A DNA stretch of 59,143 nt from JBCCSZ01 sp039199225 (GTDB taxonomy: Bacteria; Bacteroidota; Bacteroidia; Chitinophagales; Saprospiraceae), in assembly GCA_039199225.1 (NCBI GenBank), contig JBCCSZ010000004.1:1-59143 (forward strand). Reading direction: 5' to 3'. The first letter of the stretch is position 1, and each line of letters starts with the position of its first letter. The notes below the pieces were generated by a model. That model saw only the letters and a list, made by a program, of their open reading frames with translations, ran no database searches and was not told the origin of the DNA. This document shows, piece by piece, positions 17,189 to 27,800 of this stretch. The position numbers and the translations under genes were made by a program.

Positions 17189-18058
17189 CTAATGGTTGCC
17201 CGAATAGCAAATAATGTCTTCATAGGTAACCGCTTTCTTTGGGGAGTTTAGGACGCTCTGTCTGCTGGTCTCCACGGAAGTTTCCATATCCACTGCAGGC
17301 CCAGGGATTGTCCGCATACCTTCTTGATGCTTGTAGATGGACCATTGACCATCGACATATTCCAGGGCTGTAAGATTCTCGATCCAATCACCAGAATTCA
17401 GGTAAGTCACCGCCCCCTTGGCATTGGTCACCTCTCGCATTTGTGGATTGTGGATGTGTCCGCATATGACATAATCGTAGCCATTGTCAATAGCAATGTC
17501 CGCAGCCGTTTCCTCAAAATCGCTGATGTATGCAACTGCTCGCTTCACGTTGTCCTTGATCTTTTTGGAGAAAGACATCTTGGGGCGGCCCAGCTTTTGC
17601 AACCAAAAGTTGATGAAGACATTCACCATGATCAGGGCGGAATAACCAAAGCCACCGAGCTTGGCCAACCAGCGAGAACACTGAACAGAAGAGTCAAAAA
17701 CATCGCCATGGAAAAACCAAGCTTTCTTGCCATCGACCTTCAAAAGCAATTTGTCTTCAAGGTGGAAATTCCCCAATGAGAAACCAGAAAATCGACGAAG
17801 CAGATCATCGTGGTTGCCCGTCAGATAATAGACAGGTGTCCCTGAAGCTGCTATCTTCAAGATGCGGTGCAAAACACGCATGTGAGATTTTGGGAAATAG
17901 TTTTTACTGAATTGCCAGATGTCTATGATGTCACCGTTGAGAATCAGCAGATTGGGCTTAACGCCCTTGAGGTAGTGTTCCAATTCTCTTGCGCGACAAC
18001 CGAATGTTCCAAGGTGGATATCTGAAAGCACCAGAATATCCAGTTTGCGTTTCTTCAT
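17189..18058 (-). CDS. Metallophosphoesterase, LpxH-like UDP-2,3-diacylglucosamine hydrolase
   Basis: A 289-residue calcineurin-like phosphoesterase. Metal ligands are visible as SDIHLG (Asp13, His15), LNGDIID, LTGNHDD, a His in WFFHGDVFD, and CGHIHNP. The middle section (about 135-190) is the hydrophobic/basic lid of LpxH-type enzymes. These hydrolyse UDP-2,3-diacylglucosamine to lipid X in lipid A synthesis at the inner face of the inner membrane. Bacteroidota often keep several LpxH-like paralogues, so its exact substrate is not settled. It is transcribed away from gap. Confidence 0.85.
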   Translation of the reverse strand: MKKRKLDILVLSDIHLGTFGCRARELEHYLKGVKPNLLILNGDIIDIWQFSKNYFPKSHMRVLHRILKIAASGTPVYYLTGNHDDLLRRFSGFSLGNFHLEDKLLLKVDGKKAWFFHGDVFDSSVQCSRWLAKLGGFGYSALIMVNVFINFWLQKLGRPKMSFSKKIKDNVKRAVAYISDFEETAADIAIDNGYDYVICGHIHNPQMREVTNAKGAVTYLNSGDWIENLTALEYVDGQWSIYKHQEGMRTIPGPAVDMETSVETSRQSVLNSPKKAVTYEDIICYSGNH

Positions 18059-18463
18059 GCAGCAAAAAAGCAGCTTTAGTGTAAGCTGTGTGTAAAAACA
18101 ATATTACGTGTTCATTAATTTTGTCAACAGTTGTAAGCCGAATATTTACACTCGATGCCTCCATGAGTACCCACTCAATGGTACATTGACCCGTCGAAAA
18201 ACCACACAGCAGTGCTTGCAACAGAAAAACTTTGCCTAATCACCATTGCCCGCCTTAAATTGTGCCAACCAACTAACATCGAAAAAAAATATTTTGTAAC
18301 TTCGCCCGCGTTTTCAGTAAATCTAAAAATAAAGGCTAACCAAAGTTATTTGCATAATGGGCTGTTTGGCAGGTGGTTGAATGAGTACCTAAATACACAT
18401 GAAATTTTTGGCAGACTAAAAGCCTAGCATTTATGTCCCTTTTTAGTTTTACTGTTTAAACCC
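18059..18463. other. Intergenic region between the LpxH-like gene and gap
   Basis: This 405-base A/T-rich divergent gap contains no supported gene. A TAATTTTG word lies at 18116-18123 on the plus strand but has no -33 partner. The real gap promoter lies at its downstream end and is listed separately. Confidence 0.4.
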
Positions 18464-18493
18464 TTGCCCTAGCACCATTGCGTTTTATTTTTG
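18464..18493 (+). promoter_or_regulatory. gap promoter (TTG-N19-TATTTTTG)
   Basis: TTG at 18464-18466 is followed by 19 bases and an exact TAnnTTTG match. Transcription would start near 18500, giving an untranslated leader of roughly 20 nt before the gap ATG. Confidence 0.75.
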
Positions 18494-18518
18494 AAATCAT
18501 CTAACTAAACATCAACTC

Positions 18519-19553
18519 ATGGCAAAAAGAATTGCTATCAATGGATTTGGCCGCATCGGTCGACTGACACTCCGCAACCTCCTTGGTAAAAAAGGAATAG
18601 ATGTTGTTGCCATAAATGACCTGACCGACAACGCTACCCTAGCCCATCTTTTCAAATACGACTCTGCCCAGGGGTCCTTCTCAGGTAAGGTCAGTTCTTC
18701 TGATGAACACATCATCATCAACCGCAAAAAAATTGTAGCTCTGACCGAGCGCGATCCATCTAAGCTGCCTTGGAAAAAACTCAAAGTAGATGTAGTACTC
18801 GAATGTACCGGTATTTTCCGCACCCTCGACAAGGCTTCTATGCACATCGAATCTGGTGCTAAAAAGGTAGTGCTTTCTGCTCCTGCCAAAAGTGATGGCA
18901 TCCAAACCATCGTTCTTGGTGTAAACGATGACACACTCGACCCAAGACTGAAAGTATTCTCCAATGCATCTTGTACGACCAACTGCCTGGCTCCCGTTGT
19001 TAAAGTCATTGCCGACAACTTCGGATTCGTACAGGGTTCCATGACAACCACACACGCTTACACGGCTGACCAACGCATGCAGGATGCACCTCACAGTGAC
19101 TTGCGCCGCGCTCGTGCTGCCGCATTCAATATAGTACCAACCAGTACAGGTGCCGCAACAGCCGTCGGTAAAGTGTTGCCAGAAGTAGAAGGTAAGCTGA
19201 GTGCCATTGCATTGCGCGTACCAATCATTACAGGCTCTCTCATTGAGCTGAATTGCATCGTCGAAAAAGACGTTACAGCAGAGCAGGTCAACCGCAAATT
19301 CAAGTCTGCTGCCAGAGGAGCCATGAAGGGTGTTCTCGAATATCAGGAAGACCCCATCGTTTCCAGCGACATTGTTGGCAACAAGCATTCTTCCATCTTC
19401 GATTCCAAGCTCACCAATGTCAGTGGCAAAATGGTGAAGGTCGTCAGCTGGTACGACAACGAAGCAGGCTACTCTGCTCGCTTGGCCGACTTGACAGAAC
19501 GCTTGGCAAATACGCCAACGCCTAGAGGAAGAAGAACGAAAGCTAAATCGTAA
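18519..19553 (+). CDS. gap: Glyceraldehyde-3-phosphate dehydrogenase, type I
   Basis: A 344-residue phosphorylating GAPDH of glycolysis. The NAD-binding start INGFGRIGR, the catalytic Cys in SNASCTTNC, the catalytic His in TTTHAYTADQ, the phosphate site in NIVPTSTGAA and WYDNEAGYS near the end are all present. The length is slightly above the usual 330-336 because of a short basic C-terminal tail (TPRGRRTKAKS). pgk follows 75 bases later, the classic glycolytic pair, but a terminator-like hairpin lies between them. Confidence 0.98.
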   Translation: MAKRIAINGFGRIGRLTLRNLLGKKGIDVVAINDLTDNATLAHLFKYDSAQGSFSGKVSSSDEHIIINRKKIVALTERDPSKLPWKKLKVDVVLECTGIFRTLDKASMHIESGAKKVVLSAPAKSDGIQTIVLGVNDDTLDPRLKVFSNASCTTNCLAPVVKVIADNFGFVQGSMTTTHAYTADQRMQDAPHSDLRRARAAAFNIVPTSTGAATAVGKVLPEVEGKLSAIALRVPIITGSLIELNCIVEKDVTAEQVNRKFKSAARGAMKGVLEYQEDPIVSSDIVGNKHSSIFDSKLTNVSGKMVKVVSWYDNEAGYSARLADLTERLANTPTPRGRRTKAKS

Positions 19554-19569
19554 AATATTTCCTTCCACG

Positions 19570-19606
19570 CTGCCAGTGCTACGCCAAGCGCTGGCAGTTC
19601 TTATTT
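19570..19606 (+). terminator. Terminator or attenuator between gap and pgk
   Basis: An 11-bp stem with one G-U pair (CTGCCAGTGCT / AGCGCTGGCAG) and a six-base loop is followed by TTCTTATTT. It would reduce read-through from gap into pgk and could set their ratio. Confidence 0.7.
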
Positions 19607-19628
19607 ACCTCAAACCCCTTGCGCTCCA

Positions 19629-20831
19629 ATGAAAAATCTATCTTTCGAAGGTAAAAAGGTGTTGATGCGGGTAGACTTCAACGTCCCGCTCGATGCCGCA
19701 TACAATATTACAGATGATACGCGCATTCGCGCTGCCCTTCCCAGCATTCAGTATGCACTCGAAAAAGGTGCTGCCGTCATTTTGATGTCCCACCTCGGAA
19801 GACCTCAAAAGAAACGCAAGGAAGACGGATCGATAGATGTCGAAAAATTTACCTTGGCTCATCTGAGGGCGCATTTATCCGACAAGCTGCAAGGCGAAGT
19901 AAAATTTTGCCCGCAAACCGTCGGCGAAACAGCTACCCAGATAGCTGCCGAATTGGAGGCAGGCCAAGTCCTCCTACTCGAAAATACGCGCTTCAACAAG
20001 GGAGAATCCAAGGGAGACGATGATTTTGCCCGCCAACTAGCGGAATTGGCAGATCTCTACATCAACGATGCTTTTGGTACTGCTCACCGGGCGCACGCTT
20101 CCACCACAACGGTTGCCAAGCATTTCGACAAAGGGGCTAAAGCTTTTGGTTTTCTCATGCAGGCCGAAATTGAAAATGCCAACCGAGTGCTCAACAATCC
20201 GGAACGACCACTCACTGCCATTGTCGGTGGTGCCAAAGTTTCTGATAAAATCCTGCTGCTGGATCGGCTGATTGATTTTGTCAATCATCTCATCGTCGGT
20301 GGTGGCATGGCATATACTTTTATGCGGGCCATGGGTGGCCAAACGGGCAACTCCCTCGTTGAAGAAGATAAAATTGAATTGGCCGGAAAGCTGCTTGCAA
20401 AAGCAAAAGAAAAAGGGGTGGAAATTCACCTGCCCCAGGACTCCATAATCGCCGATAAGTTCGACATAGCGGCCAATCGCGAAACCAAGCCAAGCGATCA
20501 AATCGATCAGGGCTGGATGGGGCTTGACATTGGAGCGGAAGCACAAAAACATTTCGCTGAGGTCATCAAAAACTCCAAAACCATTCTTTGGAACGGTCCG
20601 ATGGGTGTTTTTGAAATGGCTCCCTTTGCCGAAGGCACCAAGGCAGTGGCCAGCGCAGTAGCAGAAGCAACCCAAAAAGGTGCTTTCAGCCTTGTAGGCG
20701 GTGGCGACTCTGTAGCAGCGGTCAATCAAATGGAGTTAGCAGACCAAATAAGCTACGTATCTACAGGTGGCGGCGCCATGCTTGAGTTCCTGGAAGGAAA
20801 AGTGTTACCAGGCATAGAAGCCATATCCTAA
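19629..20831 (+). CDS. pgk: Phosphoglycerate kinase
   Basis: A 400-residue glycolytic kinase transferring phosphate from 1,3-bisphosphoglycerate to ADP. Visible motifs are VLMRVDFNVP, MSHLGRP, LLLENTRFNKGE, the hinge and nucleotide part IVGGAKVSDK, ILWNGPMGVFE and the C-terminal LVGGGDSVAAV and STGGGAMLEFLEG. Length is typical. It lies behind gap and a terminator-like hairpin; I see no separate strong promoter in the 75-base gap. Confidence 0.98.
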   Translation: MKNLSFEGKKVLMRVDFNVPLDAAYNITDDTRIRAALPSIQYALEKGAAVILMSHLGRPQKKRKEDGSIDVEKFTLAHLRAHLSDKLQGEVKFCPQTVGETATQIAAELEAGQVLLLENTRFNKGESKGDDDFARQLAELADLYINDAFGTAHRAHASTTTVAKHFDKGAKAFGFLMQAEIENANRVLNNPERPLTAIVGGAKVSDKILLLDRLIDFVNHLIVGGGMAYTFMRAMGGQTGNSLVEEDKIELAGKLLAKAKEKGVEIHLPQDSIIADKFDIAANRETKPSDQIDQGWMGLDIGAEAQKHFAEVIKNSKTILWNGPMGVFEMAPFAEGTKAVASAVAEATQKGAFSLVGGGDSVAAVNQMELADQISYVSTGGGAMLEFLEGKVLPGIEAIS

Positions 20832-20919
20832 AAGTAAAATTTTTCCAAAGCGCAAACAAACGAACTCGTCAAGTGTTTACCCTCTTGTACAGTATACAAA
20901 CGCTTGCGATCAATCCTGG

Positions 20920-22146
20920 ATGACAGCTCATTTACGAAAAAAGTACTGCAGCAGTAAAGCGAAGGGACAAGAATTAGCACCTTCGATTCGCTACTACCGG
21001 AACATCCGTAATGTTCCTGCTGACTGGGATAAGGTTGTTCCCGAGGAAAAGGTATTGATGAGGATCCCCTACCTCAAGGCGTTGGAGTCGGCCCCTCCCA
21101 CTGGAATGCAATTTGCCTATATTTTATACTATCTGGGAAAGGAAGCAATTGGCGTATCTTACTGCCAAATTCAACATTTTAGTGCTGAAAAAAGTATTCG
21201 CTACGATGAAGGCGAAAAAGCACCGAGCTTCTTTGTTTCACTGGGGCGATACATCCGTGGATTCGTCGCCAGCCGATTTGAGTTCAACACGTTGGTCTGT
21301 GGTAACCTGCTCTTTACAGGTGAGCACGGCTTTTACTTCAAGCCCGATAAGATCGACCGTGCGCAAATGATCCTGCTGGTCGATCAGTCTCTGCAAAAAT
21401 TACAAAAGCAACTTCAGGGGAAATCACTTCCCATTTCGGTCGTACTGTACAAAGAGTTTTACGCGGATAATTTGCGCTCTTCCAGCCAGCTCAAAGACAA
21501 CTCTTACAACGAATTCACCATACAGCCCAATATGATTCTAGACATACCGGCGCATTGGCAGGAATTCGACCACTACCTAGCTGACCTCTCTTCGAAATAT
21601 AGGGTTCGGACACGACGAGCCAGAAAAAAACTCAAAGACATCCAATGCCGAGAGCTGCAACTGGAAGAAGTAGAAAAGCTCCTTCCAAGAATGTATGATC
21701 TCTACACGGCCGTGGCAGGTCACTCTGGTTTCAATGTTGTTAATCTCAACAAAAACTATCTTTACGCACTCAAAAAGGAATTGCCAGAGCTGTTTAAGAT
21801 ATATGGCTATTTTCAAGACGAAAAGCTGATTGCTTTTTATACTACCTTGATGACTGGCAACGAGCTGGAAGCACATTTTCTAGGCTTCGAGCGTTCTTTC
21901 AACCGTTCTCATCAGATATACCTCAATATTTTATACGACCTGGTTCAGGCTGGCATCGATCGAAATGCCGATCGCGTTATTTTTGCACGGACTGCACTAG
22001 AAATCAAAAGCTCGGTTGGTGCAGTAGCCCATGAGATGCATTGCTATTTGCGCCACCGCAACTCCTTCTCCAATCGCTTTTTACAACCCTTACTCGATTA
22101 TCTTCGACCGGACACCGATTGGCAACCTCGCCATCCTTTTAAGTAA
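20920..22146 (+). CDS. GNAT/FemAB-like protein (peptidogalycan-biosynthesis-like, COG3146 type)
   Basis: A 408-residue cytoplasmic protein. The C-terminal half has an acyl-CoA N-acyltransferase fold (SSKYRVRTRRARKKL, LIAFYTTLMTGNELEAHFLGF, IYLNILYDLVQAGID) of the FemAB/BioF2-like type; the N-terminal half resembles the paired domain of such proteins. They transfer acyl or aminoacyl groups and are often annotated as peptidoglycan-related, without proof for this member. It lies 89 bases after pgk, with a weak 9-bp stem (20870-20878 / 20898-20906) just before the start. Confidence 0.65.
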   Translation: MTAHLRKKYCSSKAKGQELAPSIRYYRNIRNVPADWDKVVPEEKVLMRIPYLKALESAPPTGMQFAYILYYLGKEAIGVSYCQIQHFSAEKSIRYDEGEKAPSFFVSLGRYIRGFVASRFEFNTLVCGNLLFTGEHGFYFKPDKIDRAQMILLVDQSLQKLQKQLQGKSLPISVVLYKEFYADNLRSSSQLKDNSYNEFTIQPNMILDIPAHWQEFDHYLADLSSKYRVRTRRARKKLKDIQCRELQLEEVEKLLPRMYDLYTAVAGHSGFNVVNLNKNYLYALKKELPELFKIYGYFQDEKLIAFYTTLMTGNELEAHFLGFERSFNRSHQIYLNILYDLVQAGIDRNADRVIFARTALEIKSSVGAVAHEMHCYLRHRNSFSNRFLQPLLDYLRPDTDWQPRHPFK

Positions 22147-22615
22147 AACAGCACATCTAAGCTCGGCGGTATTTTGTTAAAATACCAAAATGGAACAAAA
22201 TTTACTTTTGCCCGACAAATCAAAAACTTAAGTAATACTTGTCAATTATGTAGTAGCCGGTATTTCTTTTTTTCTTTCTATCTTCACACCATAAATAGTG
22301 TAAGTTGTAAAGGCTGTTCAAAAATTAGATGGAAAGCTGCTTATCTGTCAGGTCAATCAGATAGAAAAAAGGAATTATCAGCAGTCAATCATTTGCTATA
22401 GGCATACAGATAATTTTTTAAACAGTTTTGTGATTCCTTTGCGAGAAAACAATGGCGCTTACAGTAGCCAAATGGACTATGCTTTCTCAAAAACAACAGA
22501 TGGGATTACAGCTGCAGCTAAATTATTTGATGGAGCTTGTTGTGGAACTGTTTCCCACTGGATGTAAAACAGTTTTCCAACATGGTGCTTCATCAACCAT
22601 TTTAATGAGAGAGAA
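22147..22615. other. A/T-rich intergenic gap with hairpin and a promoter-like word
   Basis: A perfect 8-bp hairpin (GGTATTTT / AAAATACC, loop GTT) lies at 22168-22186, 22 bases after the previous stop, without a U-tract. A TACTTTTG word at 22203-22210 fits the -7 consensus but has no well-spaced TTG. Short frames of 45-58 codons at 22424-22630 are open but unrecognisable. A small RNA is possible; I cannot support one. Confidence 0.4.
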
Positions 22616-24832
22616 ATGGAAATACTAATACTGCCCAAAAAAAGGAACAGCCCGCTGTTCCAGGTACTCTATTTGAGTTTACTCATTGCTTTTCCTGTAA
22701 TGTGCCTGGCACAGGCCAACTCTTATCAATTACGTACAGACATCCCTTTCCAATTATCCTCCGGACAAACACTGGAAATGCCCCTTACTGGCGGATTGGC
22801 CATGCCACAACCCAGCGATTACGACCTCGACATGGACGGTACGGATGATTTGATTGTTTTCGACCGGATTGGAAATAAAATCTTGCCTTTTTTGCGGGAT
22901 GAGTTCGGTAAATTCGTCTATGCACCTCAATACGAATCTCTCTTTCCAAACATGACCAATTTTGCGCTCTTCCTAGATTTTGATCAGGATGGCATTCGGG
23001 ATATTTTCACAAGTGTTACTCGACAGGGCGCCCTGGCTGAGGTGTTGGTATATAAAGGTGCCATCAAAAATGGTCAGCAAACGTTTGAATCTTTTTATTA
23101 TACGGTAGACGATCCGTCTTTTACCACCTTTATTGAGAGTCATAATTTCGACATTCCTTCTTTCAGCGACATGAACGGCGATGGCGATCTTGATCTACTG
23201 CTGTTTCCTTCCTCCGGCAACCACATTTCTTACTATGAAAATCAGTCGATAGAAAATGGCCATGGATTGGACAGCCTCCAATTTAAATTGTACAATAACT
23301 GCTGGGGCAACCTGGGCTACGACCTAGATGAACTGATACTCAATGCCTGTCAAGACAGTGTTCGCTCTGGTGGTTCCTCTCCTCGCAGTACAGGTTGCCT
23401 GGGTTCGTTGCTACTGGCCATCGACAGTGATGGAGACAGCGACAAAGATATGTTGTACAGCACCCTGACAGACACTAAATTCTCGTTGTTGCTCCAGGAA
23501 AACGAACGGGTGTTTGAAAATGATAGAACCTATCTGTTGGATGATGTCGAAGAACTACCTTTTTTCCCAGCAGCATTCTGGACCGATGTCAATCAAGACC
23601 GCCTGCCGGATTTGTGCGTTGCTTCCAATAGAATCGCAGAGGTTTTGACCGGTTCCACTGCCGATCGATTTCTCTACTACCTCAATACAGGCACAGCAGC
23701 ACAGCCTGCGTTCGAGCTGCAGCAAGAAGATTTCCTAGTCGATCAAATGCTGGACCAAGGCTTTCGTTCCAGCATTGCGACATTGGACTACAATCGCGAT
23801 GGACTGAAGGACATTGTGGTAGCTGGTAATTATGGTGATCCGTTTTACACCTATGTGTCGCGATTGAACCTCTACGAAAACATCGGTACGGTCACCGAAC
23901 CAGCCTTCCAGTTGGTTGACAGCGACTACGGCAATTTGGGACAGTACAACCTAAAGGCCATTCATCCAACCTTTGGGGACGTCAACGGCGATGGAGATGT
24001 AGACCTCATCATCGGTACGTATTTGGGCAATCTGGAATACTTTGAAAACATCAGTGCCTCCAATCGGGAACCTGTCTTTCAGTTCAGACCCAATTCTTTT
24101 GAAGGCTTCAAGGTTAGTTTTTATGCTCGCCCACAATTGGTCGACCTAGATGGTGATCGGCAAAAAGACCTCATTGTCGGTTCTTCCAGAGGCCCTATTA
24201 CGACGCTCATCAACCGCTCGACCCTGAGCGATCTTGATTTTGAAGCAGCGGCGAAGCCATTGACGGGATTGTACGAGAATCAGTTCAACATCGAAAGTTG
24301 CCCCTATGTTTATCCATCCGATTCTGAAACGGGCTTGAGCATGTTGGTAGGAATCCGCAATGGAAGACTGCACTATTATCCGAACTTCCGGACCGATGGC
24401 GACGATCCTATGATCTTGAGAAATAGTTTTTACGGCGAGGTCGATGCTGGCTCCTCCTCGACCATTTGTATGGAAGACATCGACGGAGATGGCCAGGCAG
24501 AAATCCTTGTGGGCAATGAAAGAGGTGGTCTCAATATATTGGATGCTCCACTGCGTACGGCCGTCCAACAAGTAGAATGGGCAGCACCTCAGTTCGCCAT
24601 TTCCCCTAATCCATCGAGCGATTACATAAAAGTTGATATAAAATCGCTCATTAATGAAGAGATTACATTATATTTGATAGACTCCTACGGAAGAAAAGCC
24701 CTTTCTCAGCATTTTCCCCATCCTACAAATATCCCATTGCACATTGATACTTCAGCCCTTCCAGCTGGAATATACATTTGTAACATATCCTCAAAATCTA
24801 CACAGATGAGTCAAATGCTCGTCCTGTACTAA
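22616..24832 (+). CDS. FG-GAP/VCBS-repeat secreted protein with T9SS type A domain
   Basis: A 738-residue exported protein with a signal peptide ending near MCLAQA. The body has repeated FG-GAP/VCBS-like units with Asp-rich calcium loops: DLDMDGTDDLIVFD, DFDQDGIRDIF, DMNGDGDLDLLLF, DSDGDSDKDML, DYNRDGLKDIVV, DVNGDGDVDLIIG, DLDGDRQKDLIVG and DIDGDGQAEILVG, consistent with a beta-propeller. The last about 75 residues are a T9SS sorting domain (FAISPNPSSDYIKV ... GIYICNISSKS). It should be exported through T9SS; ligand and role are unknown. The giant repeat gene starts 50 bases downstream, so the two may be cotranscribed. Confidence 0.9.
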   Translation: MEILILPKKRNSPLFQVLYLSLLIAFPVMCLAQANSYQLRTDIPFQLSSGQTLEMPLTGGLAMPQPSDYDLDMDGTDDLIVFDRIGNKILPFLRDEFGKFVYAPQYESLFPNMTNFALFLDFDQDGIRDIFTSVTRQGALAEVLVYKGAIKNGQQTFESFYYTVDDPSFTTFIESHNFDIPSFSDMNGDGDLDLLLFPSSGNHISYYENQSIENGHGLDSLQFKLYNNCWGNLGYDLDELILNACQDSVRSGGSSPRSTGCLGSLLLAIDSDGDSDKDMLYSTLTDTKFSLLLQENERVFENDRTYLLDDVEELPFFPAAFWTDVNQDRLPDLCVASNRIAEVLTGSTADRFLYYLNTGTAAQPAFELQQEDFLVDQMLDQGFRSSIATLDYNRDGLKDIVVAGNYGDPFYTYVSRLNLYENIGTVTEPAFQLVDSDYGNLGQYNLKAIHPTFGDVNGDGDVDLIIGTYLGNLEYFENISASNREPVFQFRPNSFEGFKVSFYARPQLVDLDGDRQKDLIVGSSRGPITTLINRSTLSDLDFEAAAKPLTGLYENQFNIESCPYVYPSDSETGLSMLVGIRNGRLHYYPNFRTDGDDPMILRNSFYGEVDAGSSSTICMEDIDGDGQAEILVGNERGGLNILDAPLRTAVQQVEWAAPQFAISPNPSSDYIKVDIKSLINEEITLYLIDSYGRKALSQHFPHPTNIPLHIDTSALPAGIYICNISSKSTQMSQMLVLY

Positions 24833-24882
24833 TGTGCTTTTAACTCAGATAAAACCATCGCTAAAACCTTAAACAAACGCTC

Positions 24883-27800
24883 ATGCCCTCTTTTTACTTC
24901 CCAAAATTGTTAAAAAAAACAAGCCTTTGGCTGTTGCCACTCTGCATCGGCCTATTACTTTCTTTTGAATCAACTGCCTGCGATGGCTCTGGTTTTACCA
25001 TTGATGGTCTAGTGGATAATGGCGATGGGACTTATACCATCACCGTTACAGTCAGTATTGCCGGGCAAGATTGGGTCGGTGGCCTGTGGGGTGGTACGCA
25101 AGGATTCTTTTTTGGTACCGATGCTCCTGTTGTGAGCGTGGCACCACCCAGCTTTACCAGCGCCAACGGAACGACCCTTCCAGCGGTCGTCGCTGGTAAC
25201 AACGTCAACTGGGGAACGCCTGGCGCAGGTCCATTTTTCGTTTTGGATACCGATCCCACGCAGTTTTTCACTTTCACCTTGGTGGTAAGTGGCCGCCCAA
25301 CCAGTTGGTCCGGAGGAGGCCAGGAAATCAATCGCTGTACTTATAGCGGCGTTTTCCCTTGCCCACTCCCAACACTGTCGCTGCTACAAGGCGATCAGTC
25401 CATCTGTGAGGGCGAAGGCGTAGCTCTGGCAGTAGATGCACAAGGTGCTTCCAGCATTGTTTGGTCTACAGGCGAAGTTTCTCCAACCATTTTCGTGATG
25501 CCTTCCATGACAACCACCTACACCGTTACGGCTTTAAATGAGTGTGGCCCTGTCGATGCGGCTGTCACCGTATTTATCGACCCACTGCCTCAGATGGACG
25601 GCTTGTTCGACGAGACCATCATCTGCGAAGGAGATACCGTCAATCTGGAAGTTTTTCCACAATTTGTTGATGACATCCAATGGAGTCCATCACTCGGCAA
25701 CGGTCCAGTCATCCAGGTGAGCCCAGATATCCCAACCGTTTATACTGCTATCGGAACCAATAATTGTGGCGTAACGCAGGTTTCCTTTACAGTGGATGTC
25801 AACCCCTACCCTTTCGCAACCGCCCTGAACGATCTTGCCAGGGTATGTCCAGGTCAGGAAGTCACATTGGAAGCATTCATCGAACAGGAAGAAATCATCT
25901 ACTGGTCGGATGGCGGTAGCAGTGTCAATACCAACAGCGTTAGCCCGACAACCACGACTAGTTATACGGTCTATGCCGGCAACTTCTGCGGTTTGGACTC
26001 GGCAGAATTCACCGTCTTTGTGGACTCTCTACCCAATATTACCTCCATCAACGACGACTTGAGCATCTGTCCTGGCGACAATGTCGACCTAATATCGACC
26101 GTTACCAATGCCAATTCTTACTTGTGGATGCCCAACGGCAGCACAGATAGTACCCTGAGTGTTACACCTGCTGCCACTACGACTTATACCTTGGTGGCTA
26201 CCAATGATTGTGGTGATGATATGGCCGATGTCGTTGTAACTGTTCAGGATGTCATCGAAGAAGATTTGACGCTGGATGCTTGCCCAGGTTCGACCGTCGA
26301 CTATAACGGCGAGTCGCTGCCAATTGGTACTTCCAGAGACTTCACCTTTGTCAGTAGCGTCGGTTGCGACTCCATCGTCAGCGTTGTTGTTGAGGCCAGG
26401 CCAACTTTTGATGAAGACCTGACCTTGCAAGCGTGCCGTGGTAGTTCAGTCGTTTACGACGGTCAGCCCTTGATGCCCAATACAACCACTACCTTTACAT
26501 TTACAGCTGACAATGGCTGTGATTCCACCATCAATGTAACAGTAGAAGAGGTAGCGACTTTTACGTCCGATCTCAATCTGGAAACTTGTCCGGGTACAAC
26601 CGTCGCCTATGAAGGTCAGGACCTGGGGCCAAATTCCAGAACTGATTTTTCCTTCCTGGCTGTCAATGGCTGTGATTCCATCGTAACTGTTATCGTGGCT
26701 GAATCGCCTACTTTTAGCTCCAACCTCAGACTGGAGGCTTGCGACAATGGAACAGTTGCTTACAACGGCCAGGACCTAACGCCCAATTCCACGACCGACT
26801 TCACCTTCGCCGCCCGCAACGGCTGTGATTCTGTTGTAACAGTCACGGTGGATGAGATTGCCACCCTGACTTCGGATTTGGACTTGGAAGCCTGCCCAGG
26901 CGCTACCATCGCCTACAATGGACAAGCACTGTCTCCCAATACCACCACCGATTTTACACTCACAGCGGCCAGCGGCTGCGATTCAGTAGTCACTGTCCGA
27001 GTAGCAGAGTCTCCGACTTTTGCATCCAACTTGATGCTAGAGGCTTGCCAGGGTAGTACCACCTCTTACAACGGCCAAACCCTCAATCCAAACACTACAA
27101 CCGATTTTACCCTTACAGCTGCCAATGGTTGTGATTCCGTCGTGACGGTCGTAGTAGATGAAATTGCCACCCTTCGGTCCAATTTAGACCTGGAAACTTG
27201 TCCAGGTACGACTGTCGACTACAATGGACAGCTCCTAGGCCCCAATACCACAACGGATTTTACCCTAACGGCCGTCAGTGGGTGCGACTCCGTAGTCACC
27301 GTCCGGGTAGCGGAGTCTCCAACCTTTGCATCCAATCTGACCCTGCAGGCTTGCCAGGGTAGTACGACTTCCTACAATGGTCAAAGCCTACAGCCCAATA
27401 CCACAACCGATTTTACACTCACAGCTGCTAATGGTTGTGATTCGGTCGTTACTGTCTCCGTCGATGAGGTGGCCACTATCCGAGCAGATTTGAGTCTGGA
27501 AACCTGTCCTGGCACCACCATTGACTACGATGGGCAGGCGCTGGCACCCAACACTTCAACAGATTTTACTTTCGTTGCTAGAAACGGCTGTGATTCCATC
27601 GTCACGGTCATGGTGGCTGAGTCACCAACGTTTAGTTCAGATTTGAATCTGGAAATATGCCCCAACACGACCGCCTCTTACCGGGGTCAAACACTTCTAC
27701 CCAATTCCTCCACAGACTTCGTACTGACAGCTGCTAATGGCTGTGATTCCATTGTCACGGTAATTGTGGATGAGTTGGCCAGCTTTACTTCAACTGTAGC

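Noticed and set aside
18116..18123. TAATTTTG word far upstream of gap
   Set aside because: No -33 partner and a much better promoter lies directly before gap.
22174..22401. Frame of 75 codons in the A/T-rich gap
   Set aside because: TTG start, low-complexity Phe/Ser content and no signal of coding.
22424..22630. Overlapping open frames of 45-58 codons before the FG-GAP gene, one ending in a Cys-Cys containing peptide
   Set aside because: No leader, no recognisable domain and no ribosome-binding cue; the frames overlap each other and the next start.
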